Source: Citrobacter amalonaticus
GTDB taxonomy: Bacteria; Pseudomonadota; Gammaproteobacteria; Enterobacterales; Enterobacteriaceae
Assembly: GCF_001559075.2 (NCBI RefSeq)
Contig: NZ_CP014015.2
Span: 4,650,001 to 4,714,000 of the forward strand
Direction of reading: 5' to 3'
Length of the DNA stretch: 64,000 nt
In this document: one piece after another, positions 51,755 to 61,309 of the stretch
Position numbering within the stretch: the first letter of the stretch is position 1
Layout: every line of letters starts with the position of its first letter
Translations under genes and position numbers: made by a program
Notes under the pieces: model-generated
Database searches by the model: none
Seen by the model: only the letters and a program-made list of their open reading frames with translations
Told to the model about the DNA's origin: nothing

Positions 51755-52489
51755 GTGAGTCATTACAATGAGCAGTTCCTGAAGCAAAATCCGTTGGCGG
51801 TGTTGGGGGTTCTTCGCGACTTAAACAGCAACCAGGTGCCGTTGCGCGTCTCCTGGTCCGGCGGACAATTTATCAGCAAGATCCTTGACGTCTCGGCCGA
51901 AAGACTGGTGATGGACTTTGGCAGTCAGCATAAAGAAAACCTCGCCGTGCAAAAAGCGCGCAATATTACCTTTACCGCCGAAACCCAGGGCGCAAAGGTC
52001 GAGTTTACCCTTGAGCAGTTGCAGAGCGGTGAGTATCAGCAGCTTCCGGCCTTTATCACCCCGCTCCCTCCAGCGCTGTGGTTTGTGCAACGACGGGAAT
52101 ACTTCCGCATCTGCGCGCCGCTCCATCCTCCCTACGGTTGTACGGCGCAGATGCCGGATAACAGCACCCTACGTTTTCGTCTGTACGATCTTTCCCTCGG
52201 CGGAATGGGCGCGCTGCTGGAAGGCCCGAAACCGTCAGGTCTCGCCGAAGGGATGCGTTTTTCGCAGATTGCATTGGATATGGGGGAATGGGGGATGTTT
52301 CACTTTGACGCGCAACTCATCTCTGTAACCGAACGCAAAGTGATTGACGGGAAAAACGAGACCATTTCCACTCCCCGCCTGAGCTTTCGTTTTCTCAACG
52401 TCGGCCCGGCGGTGGAGCGGGAACTTCAGCGGATTATCTTTTCCCTTGAGCGTGAGGCGCGCGAGAAATCAAATAAAGTGCGCGACTAA
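51755..52489 (+). CDS. ycgR: Cyclic di-GMP-responsive flagellar brake protein YcgR
   Basis: The 244-residue product has the N-terminal YcgR domain and a C-terminal PilZ domain with QRREYFRICAP (the RxxxR c-di-GMP loop) and DLSLGGMGAL (DxSxxG). Bound to c-di-GMP, YcgR acts at the flagellar motor to slow rotation. The start is GTG at 51755, giving MSHYNEQFLKQNPLAVL as in E. coli. Its stop abuts the convergent emtA stop with no spacer. Confidence 0.96.
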   Translation: MSHYNEQFLKQNPLAVLGVLRDLNSNQVPLRVSWSGGQFISKILDVSAERLVMDFGSQHKENLAVQKARNITFTAETQGAKVEFTLEQLQSGEYQQLPAFITPLPPALWFVQRREYFRICAPLHPPYGCTAQMPDNSTLRFRLYDLSLGGMGALLEGPKPSGLAEGMRFSQIALDMGEWGMFHFDAQLISVTERKVIDGKNETISTPRLSFRFLNVGPAVERELQRIIFSLEREAREKSNKVRD

Positions 52490-53101
52490 TTACATCGCAT
52501 CCAGCGCGCGCTGCAATTTATAGATGTAGCGCGGCGCCTGGGGCGCAGGATGGTTATCCGCAACGTGTTCAACGAACTCATCGGCGCTGAGATCGTTGAT
52601 TTTGTTAATTGCCTTTTTCCGGTCGGAGGAGAACGTGCGTAGCAGCGCGCCTGCGCCGTTGGCATAGGAGACCACCAGCGCGTACTGCATCACCTGCGGA
52701 TCCTCAATGCCGGCGAGCGGGCCGGTCTCCAGAATACTCAGGTAGGCAGCGCCCATTGAGATATTCCGTTCCGGGTTTTTCAGTTCACTGGTCGAAGGCT
52801 CGCCACTCCAGCCCATCCGGCGATAAACATCACGCCCGGAGGTTGACGCTTTCAGCTGCATCAGCCCTATCGCATTCGATTTACTGACCGCATTGGGATT
52901 CCCGCCTGACTCAATGGCGATAATCGCCGTAATCAATTGTGGGCTAACGCCCCACGCCGCACCGGCTTTTTCGCTGATCGGCATCCATTGCATGGCACGT
53001 TTCACCGGCACTTCCGCGTTCCACGGAGGATTTTTATAATCTTGTTTTGAACTACAGCCTGCAAGCAACACAATAAAAAAAGCAAACCATCTCAATTTCA
53101 C
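52490..53101 (-). CDS. emtA: Membrane-bound endolytic murein transglycosylase E
   Basis: The 203-residue lipoprotein has a lipobox LLAGC (Cys16) and an SLT-type lysozyme fold with catalytic Glu64 in AIESGGNP, then AIGLMQLK and AYLSILE. It cuts peptidoglycan endolytically to 1,6-anhydro-muropeptides at the outer membrane inner face. The length matches E. coli EmtA/MltE. It is divergent from ldcA, another murein enzyme. Confidence 0.95.
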   Translation of the reverse strand: MKLRWFAFFIVLLAGCSSKQDYKNPPWNAEVPVKRAMQWMPISEKAGAAWGVSPQLITAIIAIESGGNPNAVSKSNAIGLMQLKASTSGRDVYRRMGWSGEPSTSELKNPERNISMGAAYLSILETGPLAGIEDPQVMQYALVVSYANGAGALLRTFSSDRKKAINKINDLSADEFVEHVADNHPAPQAPRYIYKLQRALDAM

Positions 53102-53239
53102 GTCTCCTGTCCTTATCGCCGGAACGCTTCGTTACTAAAACCACCGTTATAAACCGGATTAGCAAAGCACCCTCCGGCAAAACGTTCTACTATAGGCGGC
53201 ATGATATACATTTGGTTTCTGTTGTAGCAAGGAATTGCC

Positions 53240-54154
53240 ATGTCCCGGTTTCACTTAATTGCCCCCTCGGGCTATTGCATCAATCAGCACGCGGCTTTGC
53301 TTGGTATCCAGCGCCTTAAGGAGGCCGGGCATCAGGTCGATAATACGGCGGTGGTCAGTCGTCGCCATCAACGCTTTGCGGGTACGGATTCGGAGCGTCT
53401 GGCGGACGTGAACGGCCTTGCGCATCTCACCGCGCCGGACACCATCGTCATGCCGGTGCGCGGCGGCTATGGGGCGAGCCGTCTACTGGAGCACATCGAC
53501 TGGCAGGCCCTTGCGGCCCGGCAACAGCGGGATCCGCTGCTCATTTGCGGACACAGTGATTTTACGGCGATCCAGTGCGGTCTGCTGGCGCTGGGCAATG
53601 TCATCACTTTCAGTGGCCCGATGCTGGCGGCGAACGTTGGCGCGCCGGAGCTGAACGCTTTCACGCAGACCCATTTCTGGCAGGCATTACGTCAGGCGCA
53701 GTACACAGTGGAATGGCAAGGCGATGGTCCGGCCTGTCACACGGAAGGAACGCTGTGGGGCGGTAATCTGGCGATGCTGATTTCGCTCATCGGCACCCCA
53801 TGGATGCCCAAAATTGAAAGCGGCATTCTGGTGCTGGAAGACATTAATGAGCACCCTTTTCGCGTTGAGCGCATGCTGTTGCAAATGCTTAACGCCGGTA
53901 TTTTAAATCGCCAGAGCGCTATTGTGCTGGGCAGTTTTAGCGGCAGCGCCCCGAATGATTACGATGCCGGTTACGATCTCAGCACAGTGTATGCGTTTTT
54001 ACGTGAACGCCTCTCTGTTCCCCTGATCACCGGGCTCGATTTTGGTCATGAGCCGCGAACCGTTACGCTGGCGTTAGGCGCGCGTGCCGTGTTGCAAAAC
54101 AGTCAAAACGGCACGCAACTGACGATCTCGGGTCATCCCTTTCTGAAATCATAA
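53240..54154 (+). CDS. ldcA: Cytoplasmic L,D-carboxypeptidase A
   Basis: The 304-residue product equals E. coli LdcA in length. The S66-family nucleophile Ser106 is in LICGHSDFTA, with MPVRGGYGASRLL before it and the catalytic Glu/His in ILVLEDINEHPFRVERM and LDFGHEPRT. It trims the terminal D-Ala from recycled murein tetrapeptides, needed for cell-wall recycling and survival in stationary phase. ATG 53240 follows AAGGAAT. Confidence 0.95.
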   Translation: MSRFHLIAPSGYCINQHAALLGIQRLKEAGHQVDNTAVVSRRHQRFAGTDSERLADVNGLAHLTAPDTIVMPVRGGYGASRLLEHIDWQALAARQQRDPLLICGHSDFTAIQCGLLALGNVITFSGPMLAANVGAPELNAFTQTHFWQALRQAQYTVEWQGDGPACHTEGTLWGGNLAMLISLIGTPWMPKIESGILVLEDINEHPFRVERMLLQMLNAGILNRQSAIVLGSFSGSAPNDYDAGYDLSTVYAFLRERLSVPLITGLDFGHEPRTVTLALGARAVLQNSQNGTQLTISGHPFLKS

Positions 54155-54251
54155 AAAAAAACGGTTGCAGGGCTAAGTAACGCCCGGTTGCAGCCGTTAA
54201 TATGGTAATGTCAATGCTGAAAAAAATGGCTAATTGAGGAGTAACCGAACG

Positions 54252-55985
54252 TTGGACGCCGCGGCAATAATCAGTCTTTTCATTTTGGGGTCCGTCCTCG
54301 TTACCAGCAGTATCTTACTCAGTTCATTTTCATCACGCCTTGGCATTCCGATTCTGGTTATCTTCCTGGCAATTGGCATGCTGGCGGGCGTCGATGGCGT
54401 CGGCGGTATCCCGTTCGATAATTATCCCTTTGCCTATATGGTCAGTAACCTTGCGTTGGCGATTATTCTGCTTGATGGCGGGATGCGAACGCAGGCCAGT
54501 TCGTTTCGCGTCGCGCTGGGCCCGGCCCTTTCTCTGGCGACCGTTGGCGTCCTGATCACCTCCGGGTTAACCGGTATGATCGCCGCCTGGCTGTTTAATC
54601 TCGATCTGATTCAGGGGCTGTTGATTGGCGCCATTGTCGGTTCAACGGATGCGGCGGCGGTTTTTTCCCTGCTTGGCGGCAAAGGGCTGAATGAGCGTGT
54701 CGGCGCGACGCTGGAAATTGAATCCGGCAGTAATGACCCGATGGCGGTATTTCTGACCATTACGCTGATCGAGATGATTCAGCAGCACGAAACCGGCTTG
54801 AGCTGGATGTTCGCGGTCCACATTATTCAGCAGTTTGGTCTGGGCATCCTGCTTGGGCTGGGCGGCGGCTATCTGCTACAGCAGATGATTAATCGTATCT
54901 CCCTGCCCGCCGGACTCTACCCGCTATTAGCCCTGAGCGGCGGGATTCTGGTGTTTGCCCTGACCACGGCGCTGGAAGGCAGCGGGATCCTGGCGGTCTA
55001 TCTGTGCGGCTTCTTGCTGGGTAATCGCCCGATTCGTAACCGTTTTGGCATTCTGCAAAACTTCGATGGTCTGGCCTGGCTGGCGCAGATCGGCATGTTC
55101 CTGGTGCTCGGGCTGCTGGTGAATCCTTCTGACCTGTTGCCGATTGCTGTTCCAGCGCTGATCCTTTCCGCCGGGATGATTTTCATCGCCCGACCGCTCT
55201 CCGTCTTTGTCGGACTGCTGCCGTTCCGCGGTTTTAATCTGCGTGAACGCGTGTTTATTAGCTGGGTGGGACTGCGCGGCGCGGTACCGATCATTCTTGC
55301 CGTCTTTCCGATGATGGCGGGTCTGGAAAATGCCCGTCTGTTCTTTAACGTCGCCTTCTTCGTGGTGCTGGTATCACTGGTCTTCCAGGGTACCTCGCTC
55401 TCCTGGGCGGCGAAAAAGGCCAGGGTGGTGGTTCCACCGGTCGGTTGGCCAGTCTCACGCGTCGGTCTGGATATTCATCCGGACAATCCGTGGGAGCAGT
55501 TTGTCTATCAGCTCAGCGCCGATAAATGGTGTGTCGGCGCGGCGCTGCGCGATCTGCATATGCCTCAGGAAACGCGCATAGCGGCACTGTTTCGTGACAA
55601 TGTGCTGTTTCATCCCACCGGCAGCACCCGTCTGCGTGAAGGCGATGTGCTGTGCGTCATCGGGCGTGAACGCGATCTCCCGGCGCTGGGTAAACTGTTC
55701 AGTCAGTCACCGCCGGTGGCGCTGGATCAACGCTTCTTCGGCGACTTTATTCTGGAAGCCAGCGCCAAGTATGCCGACGTGGCGCTGATTTATGGTCTGG
55801 ATGACGGAACGGAGTACCGCGATAAGCAGCAAACGCTGGGCGAAATTGTTCAGCAACTGTTGGGGGCCGCTCCGGTTGTCGGAGACCAGGTTGAATTTGC
55901 TGGCATGATCTGGACCGTGGCCGAGAAGGAAGATAATGCGGTGCTGAAGGTTGGTGTTCGCGTGGCTGAAGATGAGGATGAGTAA
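54252..55985 (+). CDS. cvrA: K+/H+ antiporter CvrA (NhaP2)
   Basis: The 577-residue CPA1-family antiporter has about 12 membrane helices (AIISLFILGSVLVTSSILLS at the start), the ion-binding region GSTDAAAVFSLLG with SGSNDPMAVF, and cytoplasmic TrkA-C-like domains from about residue 400. It exchanges potassium for protons and helps at low osmolarity and against K+ excess. I choose the TTG at 54252, with GAGGAG ten bases upstream, because it gives the E. coli-like N-terminus (LDAAAIISL). Confidence 0.94.
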   Translation: MDAAAIISLFILGSVLVTSSILLSSFSSRLGIPILVIFLAIGMLAGVDGVGGIPFDNYPFAYMVSNLALAIILLDGGMRTQASSFRVALGPALSLATVGVLITSGLTGMIAAWLFNLDLIQGLLIGAIVGSTDAAAVFSLLGGKGLNERVGATLEIESGSNDPMAVFLTITLIEMIQQHETGLSWMFAVHIIQQFGLGILLGLGGGYLLQQMINRISLPAGLYPLLALSGGILVFALTTALEGSGILAVYLCGFLLGNRPIRNRFGILQNFDGLAWLAQIGMFLVLGLLVNPSDLLPIAVPALILSAGMIFIARPLSVFVGLLPFRGFNLRERVFISWVGLRGAVPIILAVFPMMAGLENARLFFNVAFFVVLVSLVFQGTSLSWAAKKARVVVPPVGWPVSRVGLDIHPDNPWEQFVYQLSADKWCVGAALRDLHMPQETRIAALFRDNVLFHPTGSTRLREGDVLCVIGRERDLPALGKLFSQSPPVALDQRFFGDFILEASAKYADVALIYGLDDGTEYRDKQQTLGEIVQQLLGAAPVVGDQVEFAGMIWTVAEKEDNAVLKVGVRVAEDEDE

Positions 55986-55999
55986 CGTCGATGTTTTTT

Positions 56000-56078
56000 G
56001 CCGGGTGACGGCTGCGCCTTACCCGGCCTACAAAATACACTGACTCACCAGGCCTGATAAGCACAGCGCCATCAGGCA
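56000..56078. repeat. REP/BIME element between cvrA and dadX
   Basis: Two typical enterobacterial REP units: GCCGGGTGACGGCTGCGCC... at 56000-56028 and AGGCCTGATAAGCACAGCGC... at 56050-56078. They lie between two convergent genes, the usual BIME place, and may help end or stabilise transcripts. Confidence 0.85.
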
Positions 56079-56090
56079 ACTCGATAGAAG

Positions 56091-57161
56091 TTACACCGTC
56101 ACAACAGGAACGCGCAGCGCCAGCGAACACATTAGCTCATAGCCCACCGTTCCCGCTGATTTCGCCACGTCGTCAATTTTGATCTCCTTACCCCACAGCT
56201 CCACCGGTGTTCCAATGCCCGCCTGTGGGCATGGCGTCAAATCCACCGCCAGCATATCCATTGACACCGTTCCCACCGTCGTGGTCCGGACACCGTCCAC
56301 CAGCACCGGCGTTCCGCTCGGCGCATGGCGCGGATAGCCATCCGCGTACCCCGCCGCCACAATGCCAATGCGCTGTTCGCCTCTGGCAGTATACCGTCCG
56401 CCATAACCGACACGATCCCCGGCTTTCAGCGTCTGCACGCCAATGATTTCACTGTTCAGCGTCATCACCGGCTTCAGTCCGGTATTGGCGATATCGCGCC
56501 ACTGACCTGACGGCGAAGCACCATAGAGAATAATGCCCGGGCGTACCCAGTCAAAATGTGCATCGGGATGCCACAGCGTGGCCGCGGAGTTTGACAGCGA
56601 ACGGCGGCAATCCAGCCCTTCCGCTGCCTGCTCAATGCGCGCCATTGCATTGTGGATCCCGTCAGGGTGCTCAGCGTCGGCAAAGTGCGACATCAGCGTC
56701 ATTTCACTGACGTTCGGCATCGCCCGCAGCTGCTGCCAGACGGTTTGCAGCCGTTCCGGCTGAAATCCCAGACGGTTCATGCCGCTGTTAACCTTTACAT
56801 AAACATCCAGCGGCGCTTTCAGCTTCGCATTCTGGATCGCTTTCAGTTGCCAGTTGCTGTGAACGCAGGTGGTCAGACGCCAGGTATCGTACCGTTCCAA
56901 ATCGTCGGCGTGGAAAAAACCTTCCAGCATCAGGATCGGCCCTTTCCAGCCGCGCTCACGCAAGGTGACCGCTTCTTCCAGATTCAAAAGGGCAAAACCG
57001 TCGGTGTTGCCCAGCGCACTCCAGATACGTTCTATGCCGTGTCCATAAGCATTGGCTTTCACCACTGACCAGACGCGAGCGTCCGGTGCGGCCTGACGCA
57101 CAATGCTCAGGTTTTGTTTCATCGCCTGCAGGTCAAGGCTGGCCAGTATAGGGCGGGTCAT
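56091..57161 (-). CDS. dadX: Catabolic alanine racemase DadX
   Basis: The 356-residue PLP enzyme has Lys35 in VVKANAYGHG (Schiff base), the second catalytic Tyr in RVGYGGRYTA, and the SMDML loop. It interconverts L- and D-alanine; D-alanine is then oxidised by DadA. It is 12 bases after dadA in the same operon, as in E. coli. Confidence 0.96.
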   Translation of the reverse strand: MTRPILASLDLQAMKQNLSIVRQAAPDARVWSVVKANAYGHGIERIWSALGNTDGFALLNLEEAVTLRERGWKGPILMLEGFFHADDLERYDTWRLTTCVHSNWQLKAIQNAKLKAPLDVYVKVNSGMNRLGFQPERLQTVWQQLRAMPNVSEMTLMSHFADAEHPDGIHNAMARIEQAAEGLDCRRSLSNSAATLWHPDAHFDWVRPGIILYGASPSGQWRDIANTGLKPVMTLNSEIIGVQTLKAGDRVGYGGRYTARGEQRIGIVAAGYADGYPRHAPSGTPVLVDGVRTTTVGTVSMDMLAVDLTPCPQAGIGTPVELWGKEIKIDDVAKSAGTVGYELMCSLALRVPVVTV

Positions 57162-57173
57162 CTCGCGTCCTTC

Positions 57174-58472
57174 TTAGTTATGTGCGCCGTGCAGATGTTG
57201 GGGACGTGAAGGCGTAAAGCCTGCGTGGTAGCGCGCCACGCTCAAATCGTCATACGGAATGGCAGGCGTGCGACCTGACAGAATATCGCTCAGTAACTGC
57301 CCTGAACCACAGGCCATCGTCCATCCCAGCGTACCGTGTCCGGTATTTAATAACAGATTTTTGAAGCGGGTACGTCCCACGACTGGCGTACCGTCCGGCG
57401 TCATCGGCCGCAGACCGGTCCAGAATGTCGCCTGTTCAACATGCCCACCGCGCGGGTAGAGATCGCGCACCACCATCTCAAGCGTTTCCCGACGCGGCTG
57501 GAGTAGTTCGGTATTGAAACCGACAATTTCCGCCATGCCACCCACGCGGATGCGCTGGTCAAAACGGGTAATGGCGATTTTGTAGGTTTCATCAAGAATA
57601 GTCGAAACCGGCGCGCCGTCCTCTTCCGCCACCGGAATCGTCAGCGAATAGCCTTTCAGCGGATAGACCGGAATATCGACAATCCCTTTCAGCATCGCCG
57701 TGGAGTAGGACCCCATCGCCATGACGTACGCATCGGCTTTAACGATCTCATCACCACATTTCACGCCGTAAATCTGCTCGCCTTCACAAAGCAGTTTATC
57801 CACCGGCGTGTTGAAGCGGAATTTGACGCCCGCCTGTTCGGCCATCTGCGCCAGACGCTGGGTAAAGAGCTGGCAGTCGCCGGTTTCGTCATTCGGCAGA
57901 CGCAAGCCTCCGGTCAGTTTGTGCGCCACTTCAGCCAGCGCCGGCTCGACTTCCGCCAGTCGGCTGGCTTCCAGCAACTGATACGGTACACCGGCATCTT
58001 CCAGCACGGCGATGTCGCGCGTTGCGTTCTCATACTGCTGCGCGGTACGGAACAGTTGCAGCGTCCCGCCCTGCCGCCCTTCATACTGGATGCCGGTCGA
58101 CGCACGTAGCGCTTTCAGGCAGTCACGGCTGTATTCCGCCAGACGCACCATCCGCCCTTTGTTTTCCATGTAGTGGCTGGTGTCGCAGTTGCGCAGCATC
58201 TGCCACATCCACTTCAACTGGAACTGTGTGCCGTCCAGACGAACGGCCAGCGGCGCATGGCGCTGGAACATCCACTTGATTGCCTTCAGCGGTACACCCG
58301 GCGCAGCCCAGGGCGCGGCATAGCCCGGAGAGATCTGCCCCGCGTTCGCCGCGCTGGTTTCCAGCGCCGGGCCCGGTTCACGATCGATGACGGTGACATC
58401 ATGTCCAGCCTGACTCAGATACCAGGCGCTGGTCACGCCAACGACGCCACTTCCCAGTATGACAACTCGCAT
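57174..58472 (-). CDS. dadA: D-amino acid dehydrogenase, FAD-dependent subunit
   Basis: The 432-residue flavoprotein has an N-terminal FAD-binding Rossmann motif (MRVVILGSGVVGVTSAWYL) and the DAO-family core through GLRPMTPDGTPVVG to the C-terminal NTGHGTLGWTMACGSG. It oxidises D-alanine and other D-amino acids to keto acids, passing electrons to the quinone pool. The start at 58472 gives the E. coli N-terminus; the Met two codons upstream is not conserved. First gene of dadAX; a CRP site lies upstream. Confidence 0.96.
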   Translation of the reverse strand: MRVVILGSGVVGVTSAWYLSQAGHDVTVIDREPGPALETSAANAGQISPGYAAPWAAPGVPLKAIKWMFQRHAPLAVRLDGTQFQLKWMWQMLRNCDTSHYMENKGRMVRLAEYSRDCLKALRASTGIQYEGRQGGTLQLFRTAQQYENATRDIAVLEDAGVPYQLLEASRLAEVEPALAEVAHKLTGGLRLPNDETGDCQLFTQRLAQMAEQAGVKFRFNTPVDKLLCEGEQIYGVKCGDEIVKADAYVMAMGSYSTAMLKGIVDIPVYPLKGYSLTIPVAEEDGAPVSTILDETYKIAITRFDQRIRVGGMAEIVGFNTELLQPRRETLEMVVRDLYPRGGHVEQATFWTGLRPMTPDGTPVVGRTRFKNLLLNTGHGTLGWTMACGSGQLLSDILSGRTPAIPYDDLSVARYHAGFTPSRPQHLHGAHN

Positions 58473-58800
58473 AGCCACTCCGTTAACAGTAACAGTAAAA
58501 GAACAATCATCTAATTACATCTTGATAACCCAGATGAAAATATTATTCAACATATGGCTTTTTTATGGTGACACATCTCACATATAGCAGGCAGAACAGT
58601 GAACTCTCTGCTTTGGTATCTCCTGCTGTGGGTTATTTTTATCCAGCATAAAATATTGCGGCCACCCCGTAATCTGGCGAGTCGACCAGCGGAAATCGCA
58701 AAGAAAATATTTCTTCACTGACACGGTTTTTAACCGGGTGTTCTATGCTTGAAATGAGGTGCTCCACACAGAGAGTGCCGCCAACAATGAGGGTGCGCGA
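58473..58800. other. Divergent dadA-ycgB promoter region
   Basis: A 328-base A+T-rich region between divergent genes, without an ORF of its own. Besides the CRP site (58567-58582) no clear motif was fixed; in E. coli Lrp and CRP act on dadAX here. Confidence 0.5.
58567..58582 (-). promoter_or_regulatory. CRP site upstream of dadA
   Basis: GGTGA-N6-TCACA, one mismatch from the CRP consensus TGTGA-N6-TCACA, about 95 bases before dadA. Catabolite control of dadAX is known in E. coli. Confidence 0.6.
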
Positions 58801-60333
58801 ATGGCTACGATTGATTCCATGAACAAGGACACCACACGCTTGAGCGATGGACCCGACTGGACGTTTGATCTGCTGGATGTCTATCTGGCAGAGATAGACC
58901 GGGTGGCGAAACTCTACAGATTGGACACCTACCCGCACCAGATTGAAGTCATCACCTCCGAGCAGATGATGGATGCTTACTCCAGCGTCGGGATGCCGAT
59001 TAATTATCCTCACTGGTCGTTTGGCAAAAAATTCATCGAGACCGAACGACTGTATAAGCACGGTCAGCAAGGGCTGGCCTATGAGATTGTGATCAACTCC
59101 AACCCGTGTATCGCATACCTGATGGAGGAGAACACCATCACCATGCAGGCGCTGGTGATGGCTCACGCCTGTTACGGACATAACTCCTTCTTTAAAAATA
59201 ACTATCTGTTCCGCAGCTGGACCGATGCCAGTTCCATTGTCGATTACCTGATCTTCGCGCGTAATTACATCACCCAGTGCGAAGAGCGATACGGCGTGGA
59301 CGAGGTTGAGCGATTGCTCGACTCCTGCCACGCGCTGATGAACTACGGCGTTGATCGCTATAAACGCCCGCAGAAAATCTCCCTCCAGGAGGAGAAGGCC
59401 CGCCAGCAAAGTCGTGAAGAGTATCTGCAAAGCCAGGTGAACATGCTGTGGCGTACCCTGCCGAAGAAAGAAGAAGAGAAGACGATTGCCGAAGCGCGGC
59501 GCTATCCCTCAGAGCCGCAGGAGAATCTGCTCTACTTTATGGAAAAAAATGCCCCGCTGCTGGAGTCATGGCAGCGCGAGATCCTGCGCATCGTGCGCAA
59601 AGTCAGTCAGTATTTTTATCCGCAAAAGCAGACCCAGGTGATGAACGAGGGCTGGGCCACGTTCTGGCATTACACGATTCTGAACCACCTGTATGACGAA
59701 GGGAAAGTCACCGAACGTTTTATGCTGGAGTTTTTACACAGCCATACCAATGTGGTGTTCCAGCCGCCTTATAACAGCCCGTGGTACAGTGGCATAAACC
59801 CTTACGCGCTGGGTTTCGCCATGTTCCAGGACATCAAACGCATCTGCCAGTCGCCGACGGAAGAAGATAAGTACTGGTTCCCGGATATCGCCGGTTCCGA
59901 CTGGCTGGAAACGCTGCATTTTGCCATGCGCGATTTCAAAGATGAGAGCTTCATCAGCCAGTTCCTGTCACCGAAAGTGATGCGCGATTTTCGCCTCTTT
60001 ACGGTGCTGGATGACGACCGGCATAACTATCTGGAGATCTCTGCCATTCATAACGAAGAGGGCTACCGCGAAATCCGCAACCGCCTCTCGTCGCAATATA
60101 ATCTGAGCAACGTAGAGCCGAATATTCAGGTCTGGAACGTGGATCTGCGGGGCGATCGCTCCCTTACCCTGCGCTATATTCCGCATAATCGCGCGCCGCT
60201 GGATAAAGGCCGCAAAGAGGTGCTTAAGCATGTGCATCGGCTGTGGGGATTTGATGTGATGCTGGAACAGCAAAACGAGGACGGAAGTGTGGAGCTGCTG
60301 GAGCGCTGTCCCCCCAGAATGAACAGCCTGTAA
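58801..60333 (+). CDS. ycgB: SpoVR-family protein YcgB
   Basis: A 510-residue protein nearly identical to E. coli YcgB over its whole length (MATIDSMNKDTTRLSDGP at the start, CPPRMNSL at the end). It contains the conserved MAHACYGHNSFFKNNY and MNEGWATFWHY motifs of the SpoVR family. E. coli YcgB is RpoS-dependent and often grouped with YeaH and YeaG; the function is unknown. ATG 58801 matches the conserved start; earlier in-frame codons do not. Confidence 0.95.
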   Translation: MATIDSMNKDTTRLSDGPDWTFDLLDVYLAEIDRVAKLYRLDTYPHQIEVITSEQMMDAYSSVGMPINYPHWSFGKKFIETERLYKHGQQGLAYEIVINSNPCIAYLMEENTITMQALVMAHACYGHNSFFKNNYLFRSWTDASSIVDYLIFARNYITQCEERYGVDEVERLLDSCHALMNYGVDRYKRPQKISLQEEKARQQSREEYLQSQVNMLWRTLPKKEEEKTIAEARRYPSEPQENLLYFMEKNAPLLESWQREILRIVRKVSQYFYPQKQTQVMNEGWATFWHYTILNHLYDEGKVTERFMLEFLHSHTNVVFQPPYNSPWYSGINPYALGFAMFQDIKRICQSPTEEDKYWFPDIAGSDWLETLHFAMRDFKDESFISQFLSPKVMRDFRLFTVLDDDRHNYLEISAIHNEEGYREIRNRLSSQYNLSNVEPNIQVWNVDLRGDRSLTLRYIPHNRAPLDKGRKEVLKHVHRLWGFDVMLEQQNEDGSVELLERCPPRMNSL

Positions 60334-60339
60334 AACAAA

Positions 60340-60366
60340 AACCCCCTCATCGCGAGGGGGTTCGTT
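60340..60366. terminator. Bidirectional terminator between ycgB and fadR
   Basis: AACCCCCTC and GAGGGGGTT arms around ATCGC, with A-run before and TTCGTTTTT after, between convergent genes. Confidence 0.88.
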
Positions 60367-60367
60367 T

Positions 60368-61087
60368 TTAGCGGCCCTGAATGGCTAAATCGCCAGGCAG
60401 GTTTTTCTGCATCCGGTGCCAGATCTCGCCGCTGTCATGACCGTAACGACGCACCGTTTCGTACACCTGATCGTGCGCGCCCTGCAGGCACAGCTGCGAC
60501 AGCTTATGGTAGAAACCCAGCGCCAGGCTGCGCGCTTCCGGATTGGCAAAATAGTGACGACCAATGCGGGTATACAACCCTTTCATGCCGTTCAGGATCA
60601 GGCCATAAATCGGGTTGCCGGAGGCAAATGCCAGACCGCGGAAAATGTTGTAATCGAGATCGGCAAACGCATCGGCGTGATCGGCCACTTCCTGTGCGGT
60701 CGCCAGCACTGCCTGCGCTTTGTCAGGGTGCTGACGAAACGCGGTGCGAATGAAAATGGTGGAGATGTTGGTCCGGACCGACAGCAGATTGTCGATCAAC
60801 TGCGGGACGCTTTCGTGATCGAGACGCGCCAGCGTTTCAAGAATATTCAGTCCGGAGGTTTCCCAGAAATTATTCACCTTCGTCGGTTTGCCATGCTGAA
60901 TGGTCAACCAACCGTCTCGCGCCAGACGCTGCAGCACTTCACGTAAAGTGGTACGTGTCACCCCGATCAGTTCGGAGAGTTCTCGTTCTGCAGGCAAGAT
61001 AGTGCCAGGAGGGAAGCGGTTATTCCAGATACTTTCAATGATGTACTCTTCCGCGAAACCCGCCGGGCTCTGCGCCTTAATGACCAT
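60368..61087 (-). CDS. fadR: Fatty acid metabolism regulator FadR
   Basis: The 239-residue GntR-family regulator has an N-terminal winged helix (FPPGTILPAERELSELIGVT, then RTTLREVLQRLARDGWL) and the all-helical acyl-CoA-binding C-terminal domain (FADLDYNIFRGLAFASGN). It represses fad genes and activates fabA/fabB; long-chain acyl-CoA releases it from DNA. The start at 61087 gives MVIKAQSPAGFAEEYI as in E. coli. It is divergent from nhaB, as in E. coli. Confidence 0.97.
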   Translation of the reverse strand: MVIKAQSPAGFAEEYIIESIWNNRFPPGTILPAERELSELIGVTRTTLREVLQRLARDGWLTIQHGKPTKVNNFWETSGLNILETLARLDHESVPQLIDNLLSVRTNISTIFIRTAFRQHPDKAQAVLATAQEVADHADAFADLDYNIFRGLAFASGNPIYGLILNGMKGLYTRIGRHYFANPEARSLALGFYHKLSQLCLQGAHDQVYETVRRYGHDSGEIWHRMQKNLPGDLAIQGR

Positions 61088-61309
61088 AGTGAGATTTCCA
61101 TTACACAGCAAAACATAGTTACACTCATCATACCAGACGGGTTACATGCCCGATAGCAGACACAACGAAGAAAAAGTGGATCAAGGCTTCATTTTCTTGA
61201 TAACGCTGGCTGTCAGGGGTTAAAGGCTTGCCTGCATTCAGACTGACCGTTACTCTTTGTCGCTAACCATAAAAACATCATTTCAATAAATAAGGTAAGG
61301 GAAACCATA

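Noticed and set aside
58639..59430. 263-codon open frame antisense to ycgB
   Set aside because: Overlaps the conserved SpoVR-family gene; no ribosome-binding site or recognisable domain.
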